DNA of 64,000 nucleotides, taken from Ilumatobacteraceae bacterium. Its GTDB lineage: Bacteria; Actinomycetota; Acidimicrobiia; Acidimicrobiales; Ilumatobacteraceae. The notes beneath the pieces were generated by a model, which was not told where the DNA came from, did not search any database, and worked only from the letters and a program-made list of their open reading frames with translations. The translations under genes were made by a program, and so were the position numbers. Position 1 is the first letter of the stretch. The number at the start of each line of letters is the position of its first letter. The stretch lies in NCBI GenBank assembly GCA_022843125.1, contig JALHOG010000008.1, positions 1-64,000 of the forward strand. The letters are read 5' to 3'. Of the stretch, positions 1 to 8,026 are shown piece after piece.

Positions 1-290
1 TCACCCGCTGGGGGTTCGGATACCTGACCACCGTGTCCGACGACGGTCGCGCTCACGTCATCGCCCTGCACCCGACGGTGCACGACGCTGCTGCGCCGGT
101 TCTGCGCTTCGACGCCGGTGGGGGGCGCGCCTGCCGGAACGTGTCGGTGCGGCCGGCTGTCGTCGTCGTGTTTCCGCCCGCAGCGCACAGCGAGGGCTTC
201 AGTCTCGTCCTCGACGGCGCGGCCGCCGTCGACGGCGACTTCGTCGACGTCGCGGTCACATCGGCGCTGTTGCACCGACCGGCACCGTGA
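1..290 (+). CDS. Pyridoxamine 5'-phosphate oxidase-like protein, 5' end cut by window
   Basis: The frame is open from base 3 and reads RWGFGYLTTVSDDGRAHVIA, so the true start lies before the window and the GTG at 33 is internal. The pattern (a strand with T-V-S-D-D-G-R, then LRFDAGGGRACRN, then a strand ending VFPP and LLHRPAP) is that of small FMN- or F420-binding split-barrel proteins of the PPOX-like family. Family knowledge suggests a flavin-dependent reductase or a cofactor-binding protein; the substrate is unknown. The stop overlaps the start of the phosphatase gene (GTGA), so the two are probably co-transcribed. Confidence 0.7.
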   Translation, partial: TRWGFGYLTTVSDDGRAHVIALHPTVHDAAAPVLRFDAGGGRACRNVSVRPAVVVVFPPAAHSEGFSLVLDGAAAVDGDFVDVAVTSALLHRPAP

Positions 291-778
291 GCATCGACCG
301 CATCCCTCTGCCGATCGATCGAGGCTCGCTGTGGCTGTGCGCCCGCCGTGACGTCGCCGCCGATCCCGATGCCGCGCTGGCGTGGGCCGATGCCCACGCG
401 ATCGTGTGCCTGCTCCCGATCGACGAACTCGAGACGCACGCTGCCGGATACCTCGACTGGTTGCGTGAGCACCGGGCGGGTAAGGCGTTGTGGTTCCCGG
501 TCTCCAACTACGGCGCCCCGCCCGCCAGCGTCGCGATCCCGTTCCTCCGGATGATCGAGGCGCGCCTGCACGCCGGCGAGGGCGTGGTGATGCACTGCGC
601 GGCAGGGCAGGGCCGTGCGGGCACGATGGCGGTTGCGGTGCTGATGCTGCTCGGGGTGCCGCGAGAGGAAGCGTTGCTCACCGTGCGCTCGCACCGGGCG
701 TTCGCCGGGCCGGGCAACGCGTCGCAGGTCAACTTCGTGCTCGACCTCGAAGCGACGCTGGGTCGCGGGGAGACGTGA
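287..778 (+). CDS. Tyrosine/dual-specificity phosphatase-like protein
   Basis: 163 residues. The phosphatase P-loop HCxxGxxR(S/T) is seen as HCAAGQGRAGT with the nucleophilic Cys at about residue 104, near the C-terminal third as usual for small protein tyrosine phosphatases. An Asp/Glu-containing loop precedes it (DELETHAAGYLDW). Start: GTG at 287 overlaps the TGA of the upstream flavin-type gene, which fits translational coupling. The 3' end overlaps the convergent YczE-like gene by about 50 bases, an unusually large convergent overlap. Role inferred: cytosolic phosphatase acting on a phosphoprotein or small phosphoester. The substrate cannot be told. Confidence 0.8.
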   Translation: MSIDRIPLPIDRGSLWLCARRDVAADPDAALAWADAHAIVCLLPIDELETHAAGYLDWLREHRAGKALWFPVSNYGAPPASVAIPFLRMIEARLHAGEGVVMHCAAGQGRAGTMAVAVLMLLGVPREEALLTVRSHRAFAGPGNASQVNFVLDLEATLGRGET

Positions 779-1355
779 GCCTCCCGAACAGCGGGATGAA
801 GACATGGGCGAGCGGACCGATCGCGAGCGCGTAGATGACGGTCCCGATGCCCACCGTCCCGCCGAGCACCCAGCCCACCGACAGCACGCCGATCTCGATC
901 GACGTTCGGACGACCCGGATCGAGTGACCGCGCCGGGCGATGCCGGTCATCAGGCCGTCGCGTGGCCCCGGGCCGAGCCCGGCCCCGATGTACATGCCTG
1001 TCGCGACGCCGTTGAGCACCACGCCGGCAGCGAGGAACGCGAAGCGCGAGGCCCACGCGTCGATGTCCGGGAGGACGCGCAACGCGACATCGACGGCGAC
1101 GCCGACGAGGACGGCGTTGGCGATGGTGCCGACTCCGGGGCGTTCCCGGATCGGGATCCACGCGAGCAGCACCGCGAAGCTGGTGGCGATGAGCGCCAGG
1201 CCGAGCGGGATGTCGAGCCGCCGCGAAACGCCCTGGTGGAAGACGTCCCAGGGCGACACGCCGAGATCGGCGACGACCAGCAGTGCCAGGCTCCAGCCGT
1301 AGACGGCGAGGCCGACCAGTAGGAGCGCCCCACGGCGGCCGGGTTGATCGATCAC
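729..1355 (-). CDS. YczE/YyaS-type integral membrane protein
   Basis: 208 residues if started at the GTG at 1355, which overlaps the TGA of the upstream protease gene (GTGA). The protein has about five hydrophobic segments and the family hallmark GPGPRDGLMTG near the middle, followed by RVVRTSIEIGVLSVGW. This motif defines the YczE/YyaS/YitT-related membrane proteins; their transported substrate is not established. A longer in-frame open stretch upstream runs antisense to nothing useful and lacks membrane-protein character, so the short start is preferred. It sits in one transcription unit with the secreted metalloprotease and converges on the phosphatase gene. Confidence 0.82.
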   Translation of the reverse strand: MIDQPGRRGALLLVGLAVYGWSLALLVVADLGVSPWDVFHQGVSRRLDIPLGLALIATSFAVLLAWIPIRERPGVGTIANAVLVGVAVDVALRVLPDIDAWASRFAFLAAGVVLNGVATGMYIGAGLGPGPRDGLMTGIARRGHSIRVVRTSIEIGVLSVGWVLGGTVGIGTVIYALAIGPLAHVFIPLFGRLTSPRDPASLRGRARS

Positions 1356-3790
1356 CGTGGGCAGCGAGGCACGACGATCTCGGTGGGCGACGAGGTGCAC
1401 GTCGCTGCGGTGCCGAACGATTCGATCAGCGAGCCAGGTCGCCGGTACGTACCGCTCACGCGCACCGCGTACCCCTCGCCGGCAGCGCCGGTCACCTCGA
1501 TCGTCACGCCGTGCAACGTCAGCGACGAGCCCGGGGTGATCACATGATCGTAGGTGTCGGGTGCGCCGACCGCCTGGCGTTGACGGCGGTTCGCCGAGAT
1601 CGCGTTGAACCCGCCGGAGCCCTGGTCGATCAGGTGGACCGCGACGCCTGCGCGCAGGTTGTACTGGTCGCGCCCGATGGCGGGCCGGGCTTCGATCACG
1701 AGGCTGCTCAGCGGCGCGGCCGGGTCGGGCAGCGCGACCATCTGGAGACCGGCCCCGTGTGGCCGGTCGAGTGAGTAGTTCGCCATCCCCGAGCGGTGGA
1801 TCGCCACCTGCGTGTCCTGCATCCATCCTGATGCGAACCGATTGAACGCGAGGGTGTTCTGGGCGCGGCACCAGATGAACCAGCCGGCTTGCGCGGCAGG
1901 GCAGAAGTTGGTGAGGTTGCCGGAGCTCCCGTCGACCGGGGAGCCGCTCATGATGTCGATCGGGTTGTCGTACTCGGTGGGGCCGATGTACGAGTGCGGC
2001 CAGTGGAGGGTGTGGCCGAGCTCGTGGATCACGACTGCCGGGTCGATCAGGGGAGCGCCGCCCCCCACCCACAGACCGCGCCGGCTCTGCTGGGGCGTGC
2101 GTTGGAGCACGGTGATGTCGGACGGGCCGATGCTGCCGGGACCGGCCTGGCCGCCGCCGTACAGGGTGGAGTCGTAGACCATCACGTTGGTGAACGGCGC
2201 TCCGGTGATGGCGTTCCCGGCGAACACGCAGCCTTGCCAGTCCGTTCGACTCACCCGGCGCTGGGGGTGGGCTTCGAACACCGGGAGGTAGGCGCCGCGC
2301 GACGCTTCGACGAACCACGGGGCCACCTCGGCGTTCGCCCAGGCTGCGACGGCGACCGGGTCGAGCGTGCGTTCCCGCTGGGTGGTGACGTCACAGGCGA
2401 GTACGGCGATGCGGTCGGTGCCGATGGTGGCGTGCAGGTTCGGGCGCGCCAGGAGTTCCTGTCGCGCCGGCGAGTTGGCGACCGTGTGTGCGGGGCACGC
2501 ACCGCCGGTCGTGGGTGGGGGCGGGCCGGTGAGCCACCCGGCGACGTCGACGATGACGTCGCTCGCCCCGGACGTGAACACACAGATGTCGCCGCCCTGC
2601 CCGATCCGGGCGATCACCGCGTTGGCGACGACGCCGCCGGGCTGGTGGTTGAGATTCGACGCGTTGGGCAGCGCGGTGCCGCGTGGATGGACGGTGATGA
2701 ACCCGAACGAGCCGGGGACGGCGGTGACGTTCAGCACGACAGCCGAGGCGTTCGTCGGGATGCCGACGCGCCCGGCGGCGCGCAGCTGGAGCGTCGCGCC
2801 TGCGGGCTGGGTCCCCATGCCGACGAACGTGCCGTCGGCGGTGGTCTGCCCTCCTCGGGTGTCGAGGAGGCGTCGGGGTTCGGGGAGCGGCTGGAACGTC
2901 GAGCCCGGCAGCACGCCGGATGCATCGACCACGACCTCGGTCGCGGTCGGGGTGAAGATGCAGATCGCGCCGCCGGTCCCGATCCGGCTGATGACGAGGT
3001 TGGCGACGGTCCGGCCCGCCGCGAAGTTGAGGTTGGAAGCGTTCGGTGTGGGCGCGCCACACGGGAACACGGCGAGGAAGCCCGGCCCGATCGGGTTGTC
3101 GACCGTGACGTTGACGGCGACCGCCGTTGCGCCTGCCGGCACTCCGGCGCGGCCTGCGACGGGCAGGGTGAACGTCGTCCCGCCGGCCTGGGTTCCCGTG
3201 CCGGAGAACTGGCCGTCGGCCGTCGCTCCGCCTGCTCTCGTGTCGAGCAGGCGCTGCGGGCGCGGGAGCGCGGTGAACGAACCGGTGGGGAACCAGCCCG
3301 AGACGTCGACGATCAGGTGGGCTTGCTGCAGCGTGAACACGCACACGGTGCCGCTGCCGGAGAGGGCGGTGATCACCGCGTTGGGAACGGTCTGGCCTGC
3401 GGCGTAGTTCAGGTTCGAGGCCGTCGGCTGGGGTTGATCGCACGGGAAGATGGTGATGAAGCCGGGCCCGGTCGGTTCGGTGGCGGTGATGTTGAGCGCC
3501 ACCGCTGCGGCTTGCGCCGGGAGGCCGACGCGTCCGGCGATGTCGAGGGTCAGGGTCGACCCGGCCGGGCGCACGCCGATCGCCGCGAACCGTCCGTCGG
3601 CCGTCGATGCCCCTGGTCGGGTGTCGAGGACCCGTTGTGGAGCGCCGAGCGCCTCGTAGCTGGAGGTTGCCTGCGCGCCCAGCGATCCGCCGGTAGCCGG
3701 AGCGACGACCGCTCCCGCGACCAGCGCCAACGCCACGAGGGCGCGCCCCGGCGCGCCCGAGTTCACCCATCGACCCGTATGCCACCTCAT
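1352..3790 (-). CDS. Secreted metalloprotease with three N-terminal repeat domains
   Basis: 812 residues. A Sec-type signal peptide is visible: basic start, then a hydrophobic stretch ALVALALVAGAVVAPATGG. Residues about 46-420 hold three repeats of roughly 125 residues, each with RLLDTR/RVLDTR, an ASNLN segment, an N-A-V-I/N-L-V-I strand, a VCVFT/ICIFT strand and a VVDVSG-like end. The C-terminal half carries the zinc-protease motif HELGHTLHWPHS (first His at about residue 590) and a later DIMSGS that resembles a Met-turn, as in reprolysin/metzincin-like peptidases. Three paired cysteines per repeat suggest an extracellular location. Likely role: an exported protease whose repeats bind surface or substrate. 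The start ATG is the only one before the signal peptide. Confidence 0.85.
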   Translation of the reverse strand: MRWHTGRWVNSGAPGRALVALALVAGAVVAPATGGSLGAQATSSYEALGAPQRVLDTRPGASTADGRFAAIGVRPAGSTLTLDIAGRVGLPAQAAAVALNITATEPTGPGFITIFPCDQPQPTASNLNYAAGQTVPNAVITALSGSGTVCVFTLQQAHLIVDVSGWFPTGSFTALPRPQRLLDTRAGGATADGQFSGTGTQAGGTTFTLPVAGRAGVPAGATAVAVNVTVDNPIGPGFLAVFPCGAPTPNASNLNFAAGRTVANLVISRIGTGGAICIFTPTATEVVVDASGVLPGSTFQPLPEPRRLLDTRGGQTTADGTFVGMGTQPAGATLQLRAAGRVGIPTNASAVVLNVTAVPGSFGFITVHPRGTALPNASNLNHQPGGVVANAVIARIGQGGDICVFTSGASDVIVDVAGWLTGPPPPTTGGACPAHTVANSPARQELLARPNLHATIGTDRIAVLACDVTTQRERTLDPVAVAAWANAEVAPWFVEASRGAYLPVFEAHPQRRVSRTDWQGCVFAGNAITGAPFTNVMVYDSTLYGGGQAGPGSIGPSDITVLQRTPQQSRRGLWVGGGAPLIDPAVVIHELGHTLHWPHSYIGPTEYDNPIDIMSGSPVDGSSGNLTNFCPAAQAGWFIWCRAQNTLAFNRFASGWMQDTQVAIHRSGMANYSLDRPHGAGLQMVALPDPAAPLSSLVIEARPAIGRDQYNLRAGVAVHLIDQGSGGFNAISANRRQRQAVGAPDTYDHVITPGSSLTLHGVTIEVTGAAGEGYAVRVSGTYRRPGSLIESFGTAATCTSSPTEIVVPRCPR

Positions 3791-3877
3791 CGCCGGACAG
3801 CATCGCGCGTCTCGATCGGCGCGACCATCCCTGGTCGAGCGGTGCTCCCCGCGCCCCTCGCTAGCCTGTCCGGCGCC

Positions 3878-3950
3878 GCTCCCGTAGCTCAGGGGATAGA
3901 GCGTCGGTTTCCTAAACCGTGCGTCGCAGGTTCGAATCCTGCCGGGGGCA
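3878..3950 (+). tRNA. tRNA-Arg (anticodon CCT)
   Basis: A 73-base cloverleaf. The acceptor stem gctcccg pairs with cgggggc (one G-U pair). The D-arm is gctc/gagc, the anticodon loop is ttcctaa with anticodon CCT, and the T-arm is gcagg-ttcgaat-cctgc. The discriminator base is A and no CCA is encoded. It reads AGG codons, which are rare in this high-GC genome. Its 3' 44 bases are repeated at 6641-6685, making this the likely attachment site of a small island. Confidence 0.95.
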
Positions 3951-3951
3951 C
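3907..3951 (+). repeat. Direct repeat, left copy (tRNA 3' end, attL-like)
   Basis: 45 bases from the anticodon arm to one base past the tRNA. They match 6641-6685 at 43 of 45 positions; the differences are A/G after the anticodon and G/A in the acceptor stem. An intact tRNA on one side and a 3' fragment on the other is the usual footprint of tyrosine-recombinase integration into a tRNA gene. Confidence 0.85.
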
Positions 3952-4077
3952 TCGCGAAAGCCCAGTTTGTGTCCGCTTTCTGCGGACGACTGCAAGCGAC
4001 GGGCCCGCCTGGCGAACGCTCCCTCCCTCACGACTGCCCGGGCGCGCGGTCGCGCCTGAGCGCGCCCTCGACGATGT

Positions 4078-4851
4078 TCAGCTCTTCCGGCGTGCCCGCC
4101 ACCGAGATCGGCGACGCGCAGCGACGGCTTCCGCGACCTGGTCTGCGGGCCACGGGTGGCGGTAGGCGGCGTTCCAGTCGGCCGGTTTGGTCGTCGCGAT
4201 GAAGTCGGCCATCTCGGCGGCCTGGGCCTCCGGAGTCTGCGCCGCAGATGCGAGTTCGACGAGCAACTGCCCGCTCGGCCCGATGAATTCGACGATGTAT
4301 CGGCCAGGCGCGTCCCAATGAGGAGCGACCCAACCTCGGTGGTAACCATCCTCCGCGAGCGAATCGTCGTGTTCGCTGAGTCGCTCTTGCAGGAGTCTCG
4401 CTGTCAGCCTCGGCATGGTCTCCCAGGAGCGATCTCCTGACGCGCGCCGGATCTCTGCGTCGTACTGGACGGCGTCGAACTCGAAGCACCGGCTCGTGAG
4501 CGGCGAGCCACCGGGTGGTGCCGGCTCGCCGAGCGGGACGTTGTAGACGCCGGTGTAGTCACGGAGGTCGGACCAGCGAATGCGATCTCCATCGCGTTCG
4601 ATGATCAGAGCGACGCAGCCGCAGCCGGCTTCTCCGCAACAGCAGCGGTACACGGCCACACGCTCTGGCGGATCGGCGGGGAGCAGCGCACCGGTGTCGA
4701 GGATCTCGGATGGATCGAAGCCGATGAAGCCGCCGTCGAGGTCGCCGAGCACATCCGCGCCATCGATGAGGATCGTCACGACCGGGTAGTCGGGGCGCGA
4801 CTCGTCCTGAACCTCGATCGACAGCTGAAGCACGTGGGGAGCGGCGCTCAC
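4078..4851 (-). CDS. Hypothetical protein
   Basis: 257 residues from a GTG at 4851. No family recognised. The reading frame looks genuine: mixed composition, a Cys-rich stretch (YRCCCGEAGCGCVAL) that could bind metal, and a Trp/Tyr-rich C-terminal half (DWNAAYRHPWP). The open frame continues upstream to 5142, but that part runs antisense to the DUF433 gene and has no protein-like character, so the later start is preferred. It lies in the tRNA-anchored island, divergent from the toxin-antitoxin pair, with about 126 bases between the starts. Function unknown. Confidence 0.6.
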   Translation of the reverse strand: MSAAPHVLQLSIEVQDESRPDYPVVTILIDGADVLGDLDGGFIGFDPSEILDTGALLPADPPERVAVYRCCCGEAGCGCVALIIERDGDRIRWSDLRDYTGVYNVPLGEPAPPGGSPLTSRCFEFDAVQYDAEIRRASGDRSWETMPRLTARLLQERLSEHDDSLAEDGYHRGWVAPHWDAPGRYIVEFIGPSGQLLVELASAAQTPEAQAAEMADFIATTKPADWNAAYRHPWPADQVAEAVAARRRSRWRARRKS

Positions 4852-4977
4852 GGCTGCAGCGTAAGCCGGGTCGCTGCCGCCCGAACTGCAGGGATTGGTT
4901 GCGCCGGAGCTCAACCATCCCTGGGAGTTGTCACACCGTCCTGGTTGAATGTTCTGCAGGCCGGAGGGAGGTGCGTC

Positions 4978-5700
4978 GTGGCTGCGAAAGATCCGATTCG
5001 TTTCAGCGTTCCGCTCTACACCGTGGCCGATGCCGCCCGGATCGTCGACGTGCCCACATCGACGTTGCGTGACTGGGTTCACGGCTCTACCCGGCGGTTC
5101 GCTGACCATCGGTTGGCAACCGGCGATGCGATCGTCACGCATGTTCCGTCGTCGAAGCGCGCCGACCCGGTCATCCCGTTCGTGGGGCTTGCAGAGGCCA
5201 TGGTGTTGGCGGCCGTCAGGCGCAGCGGGGTGTCACTGCAGCGGATCCGCCCGGCTCTGGATCAGTTGCAGCGCGAGATCGGCGTCGCCCACGCCTTGGC
5301 CTCGCGGAAGCTCTACACCGACGGTGCGGAGATCCTGTACGACTTCGGTGAACGCCCGAGCGGCTTGGAAGACGGTCGTGCGCTCCGCGGCCTCGTCGTG
5401 GTGCGGAACGGGCAGCGGGTGTTCTCGGACGTCGTCGAGGCGTATCTCAGTCGGATCGCTTACGGCGCCGACGGCTACCCCGAGTTGATCCGCGTGCCGG
5501 TGTACGAGCACGCGAACGTTGTCGCCGACCCGACTCGCTCGTTCGGTGCGCCGATCTTCGAGCGTGGTGGTGTCCGGGTCGCGGACGTGCTCGAGCGGTT
5601 CTGGGCTGGTGACACGCTCGGCGATCTGGTCGACGAGTTCGGTGTCCCGGCCGATCAGCTCGAGGACGTCCTCCGTGTCGCATCCCGACGCGCTGCCTGA
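4978..5700 (+). CDS. DUF433-type antitoxin-like protein
   Basis: 240 residues. The start GTG at 4978 follows a strong ribosome site (ggagggaggt). Residues about 10-35 form a MerR-like helix-turn-helix (YTVADAARIVDVPTSTLRDWV). The C-terminal 60 residues (ADPTRSFGAPIFERGGVRVADVLERFWAGDTLGDLVDEFGVPADQ) match the DUF433 pattern, a small helical DNA-binding domain common in antitoxins. The next gene overlaps it by 26 bases and encodes a PIN-like protein. DUF433 plus PIN-like pairs are known type II toxin-antitoxin modules, so this is probably the antitoxin and autorepressor, and it may stabilise the island it sits in. Confidence 0.75.
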   Translation: MAAKDPIRFSVPLYTVADAARIVDVPTSTLRDWVHGSTRRFADHRLATGDAIVTHVPSSKRADPVIPFVGLAEAMVLAAVRRSGVSLQRIRPALDQLQREIGVAHALASRKLYTDGAEILYDFGERPSGLEDGRALRGLVVVRNGQRVFSDVVEAYLSRIAYGADGYPELIRVPVYEHANVVADPTRSFGAPIFERGGVRVADVLERFWAGDTLGDLVDEFGVPADQLEDVLRVASRRAA

Positions 5701-6085
5701 TCTCTTCCTCGATCGAAGCCTCGGCCGGATCAGGGTTCCGAAGCTGCTCCGGGATGCCGGCTTGCGACTGGTCACCTTGGCCGAGCACTACGGAGTGCCA
5801 GCCGACGAGGCGGTGTCGGACGAGGCGTGGCTCGAACTGGCAGGCACGTCGGGATGGGCGGTGTTCATGAAGGACACCCGCATCAGGTACAACCCGGCGG
5901 AGCGCGACACGGTGTTCCGCCACTCGGTCCGGTGCTTCTGCCTGACGAGCCAGTCGTTGTCGGCCGAGGCCATGGCCGCCCGATTCCTCGACAACCTCGA
6001 TGCGATCGCCGCAGCGTGCGCCCAGGACTCGGACGGGTTCATCTATGCCGTGCACGCCAACCGCATCGAACGGCTCCCGCTGTAG
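5675..6085 (+). CDS. PIN-like toxin (VapC45/DUF5615-type)
   Basis: 136 residues from a GTG at 5675, inside the end of the DUF433 gene. The N-terminal FLDRSLGRIRVPKLLRDAGL, the middle VSDEAWLELAGTSGWAVFMKDTRIRY and the C-terminal FIYAVHANRIERLPL follow the PIN-like domain of VapC45-type toxins, which act as RNases in studied relatives. Acidic residues at positions about 11 (D), 51 (D) and 69 (D in MKDTRIR) are candidate metal ligands. The 26-base overlap with the antitoxin gene implies coupled translation. An upstream in-frame ATG at 5519 would bury 52 residues in the antitoxin frame and is less likely. Confidence 0.75.
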   Translation: MSHPDALPDLFLDRSLGRIRVPKLLRDAGLRLVTLAEHYGVPADEAVSDEAWLELAGTSGWAVFMKDTRIRYNPAERDTVFRHSVRCFCLTSQSLSAEAMAARFLDNLDAIAAACAQDSDGFIYAVHANRIERLPL

Positions 6086-6236
6086 GGACTGCTGCGGAGC
6101 GCGCCCCGGACGGCTGTGCGAAGCCGGTCGCCGTCCGAGCCAGTAGGCGAGAAAAGTGCTTCCGGCATTCTCCCCGTATCTGAGGAGCCGCCGGGATTTG
6201 CGCCTCTTGGGCAGGTTGCCGAGTCGGTCGTGGGCG

Positions 6237-6335
6237 TCACGCGGCGCGGCGGAGACGCTCGACGTACTCCTCGAGTTCGAAGGCGGAGAAGCGGACGCAC
6301 CGGCGGGTGTGGATGGGTGTCAGGTCGCGGTCACG
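6237..6335 (-). pseudogene. Possible excisionase (helix-turn-helix) C-terminal remnant
   Basis: On the minus strand, one frame ending at the TGA at 6239-6237 reads LTPIHTRRCVRFSAFELEEY then VERLRRAA. This resembles the end of MerR/excisionase-type proteins (short strand, R-x-V-R-F, acidic helix, V/I-x-x-L-R-x-A-A). Upstream, the frame stays open but loses any recognisable helix-turn-helix, so this is at best a degraded or frameshifted gene. The location inside the tRNA-anchored island is what makes it plausible. Weak evidence. Confidence 0.25.
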
Positions 6336-6640
6336 GCTGCATCCGTCGACGACGGTCGACCCGACGTTGACGTCCGCCGGGCGATCGGCGCGTTGACCGA
6401 GCGGCAGCGCACGGCTGGCAAAGGCCGTGAAGCCGAACGTGGACTCACAGGCCTCCCGGGCGCTCGTTGAGGCAGCGCTGCCGGTGTGTCCCGGGGCAGC
6501 AGCGTGGTAACGCCGCGGAAACGCTCCTCGCCGAATCGGGCCGAACCTCGGCGAACCGGCACGAACGTCGAGGCCGCGCCGTGCCTGCTCAGCGGGTTCT
6601 TCGGCGGATCTCGGCGAACGGTGGCGGACCCGTTCCGAGC

Positions 6641-6685
6641 GTTTCCTGAACCGTGCGTCGCAGGTTCGAATCCTGCCAGGGGCAC
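6641..6685 (+). repeat. Direct repeat, right copy (tRNA fragment, attR-like)
   Basis: A 45-base fragment of tRNA-Arg(CCT) covering the anticodon loop, variable region, T-arm and 3' acceptor strand, 43/45 identical to 3907-3951. The 5' half of the tRNA is absent here, so this copy is not a functional tRNA. Confidence 0.85.
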
Positions 6686-6970
6686 CGCAGAGTACCTGGT
6701 CGATTGCGTTGGGACGGCTCGGCGTCGGGGCGCCGACCGACGGGCGTGTCTTCGCAAACGAGTTGCGGCAGCCGCTTCGCCCGAGCAGTGTTTGTCAGGC
6801 GTTCCAGCGGCTCGTGGCGACCAGAGCGACCGAAGAGCATGTGGCCGGGGGTCGGCGAAGCGGCTGAGTCAACCGACGGTGACTGACGGGCCGCCGTCCT
6901 GGTGATGGGGGCCGATGCCGGGTGGGGGCGGGCGGGCGTGCATCCCTGAGGTCCCACGGGATGCGTGTGA

Positions 6971-7930
6971 TCAGGTGGTGTGTGCTGCTCGGTATGCGTC
7001 GTGGATCTCGGGGCGGAGGCGGCCCCGATCGGGGACGTCGTAGCCGTTGGCGCGCGCCCACTGCCGGACTTCGGCCGTCGCCGGCTCGGCCGGCGGGACG
7101 ATGCCGGCCGCGGGGAGCTCGGATTCGCGCTCGTCGCCGAGTTCGTCATCGTGGTGGTGGGCGATGGCAGCGCCGAGAAATCGGTACGTCCACTCCTGGG
7201 CGAGTTTGCGGGTCTCGCAGAACACGATCGGCACCGTCGGGAACCGCACCTGGGCCTCGGCGAGGCCGTCGGCGACCACCGACGGCCGGACACGGTCGAG
7301 CTTGAACACCGACGACCAACGGTCCTCCACCACCAGGGCGGCGCGGGGGAGCGTGGCGAGGTCGGCGAGCAGGTAGCGGAGTTTCCCGGTGGTGAGCGTC
7401 GAGACGAGGTCGGCGAGGCTCTTGCGTTCGACCGCGGCGACGATGCCGCCGTTGCTCTCGACGGCGTAGTCGCCTGCGGGCAACGCGCGTCGGGTGGTCG
7501 TGGCCTGTTGCTGGTCGAACTGCCACGCGTATCGCTCGTGGGAATCGACGATGATCTCCAACACCAGACCCGCTGCGCGAGCGGTCGGCAGCGACACGGC
7601 CGGTCGTGCTTGCTTCGCAGTGCGGGCGCTCTGCCAGAAGATCACCTCGCGGCCACGAGCGTGTGCGAACACGAACTGGGACCGGTGCTCGCGGCCACGG
7701 TCCAGCACCAGATCGACCGCGGCGCCGCGACGGACGCAGGATCTGACAGGGACCCGCTCGATCACGTCGAGGTCGTCGGGCCAGTCGTCGGAGCGATGGC
7801 AGTACACCTTGCTCGTGCGCGGCCACGTCTCGCGCACCTTGAGTGCGATGCCGTTCGGCCCGAGCGGCAACCGGATCAGGAACGGCAACGACGACGCCGG
7901 GTCCGGGTTACGGGCGATCACGAACTCCAT
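6971..7930 (-). CDS. ERCC4-type nuclease fused to an Lsr2-like DNA-binding tail
   Basis: 319 residues from ATG 7930 (an ATG 39 bases upstream is also possible). The middle of the protein has the ERCC4/XPF nuclease pattern: IIVDSHER with Asp129 and Glu132, GDYAVE at about 153-158, and VERKSLADL with the E-R-K core at about 168-170. The last 30 residues, VRQWARANGYDVPDRGRLRP, match the C-terminal AT-hook-like DNA-binding motif of Lsr2 (W-A-R-x-N-G-Y-x-V-x-x-R-G-R). The N-terminal 120 residues are unassigned. This suggests a structure-specific nuclease directed by a nucleoid-protein tail; such fusions occur in actinobacteria. It is divergent from the PPOX/P450 pair. Confidence 0.82.
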   Translation of the reverse strand: MEFVIARNPDPASSLPFLIRLPLGPNGIALKVRETWPRTSKVYCHRSDDWPDDLDVIERVPVRSCVRRGAAVDLVLDRGREHRSQFVFAHARGREVIFWQSARTAKQARPAVSLPTARAAGLVLEIIVDSHERYAWQFDQQQATTTRRALPAGDYAVESNGGIVAAVERKSLADLVSTLTTGKLRYLLADLATLPRAALVVEDRWSSVFKLDRVRPSVVADGLAEAQVRFPTVPIVFCETRKLAQEWTYRFLGAAIAHHHDDELGDERESELPAAGIVPPAEPATAEVRQWARANGYDVPDRGRLRPEIHDAYRAAHTT

Positions 7931-8026
7931 CACGTCAACGTCCGGCTGCCACCGCTCGCATGCGGTCAGCATCGCGCATCGGTGAGATCTCGGTCGCTGC
8001 GGTTCGCCAGCTGGCAGAGTGTCGGC

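Larger units (their letters stand above)
3907..6640. mobile_element. Small tRNA-anchored island (remnant)
   Basis: About 2.7 kb between the two tRNA-Arg repeats. It contains an unrecognised gene on the minus strand, a DUF433/PIN-like toxin-antitoxin pair, and a short stretch resembling the end of an excisionase. No integrase gene is present, so the element is either decayed, non-autonomous or cut down by deletion. The boundary repeats are direct sequence evidence; mobility is inferred. Confidence 0.6.
6086..6970. other. Gene-poor stretch with island right end
   Basis: 885 bases without a convincing intact gene. It holds an excisionase-like remnant near 6237-6335 on the minus strand and the right tRNA repeat at 6641-6685. 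Several long open frames cross it, but their Arg/Pro-rich composition is what random high-GC sequence gives. From 6686 to 6970 nothing was seen. Confidence 0.5.

Noticed and set aside
3912-4349. Minus-strand peptide ending in RQDSNLRR next to the tRNA
   Set aside because: It is the antisense translation of tRNA-Arg; the same artefact appears at 6589-7293 over the tRNA fragment.
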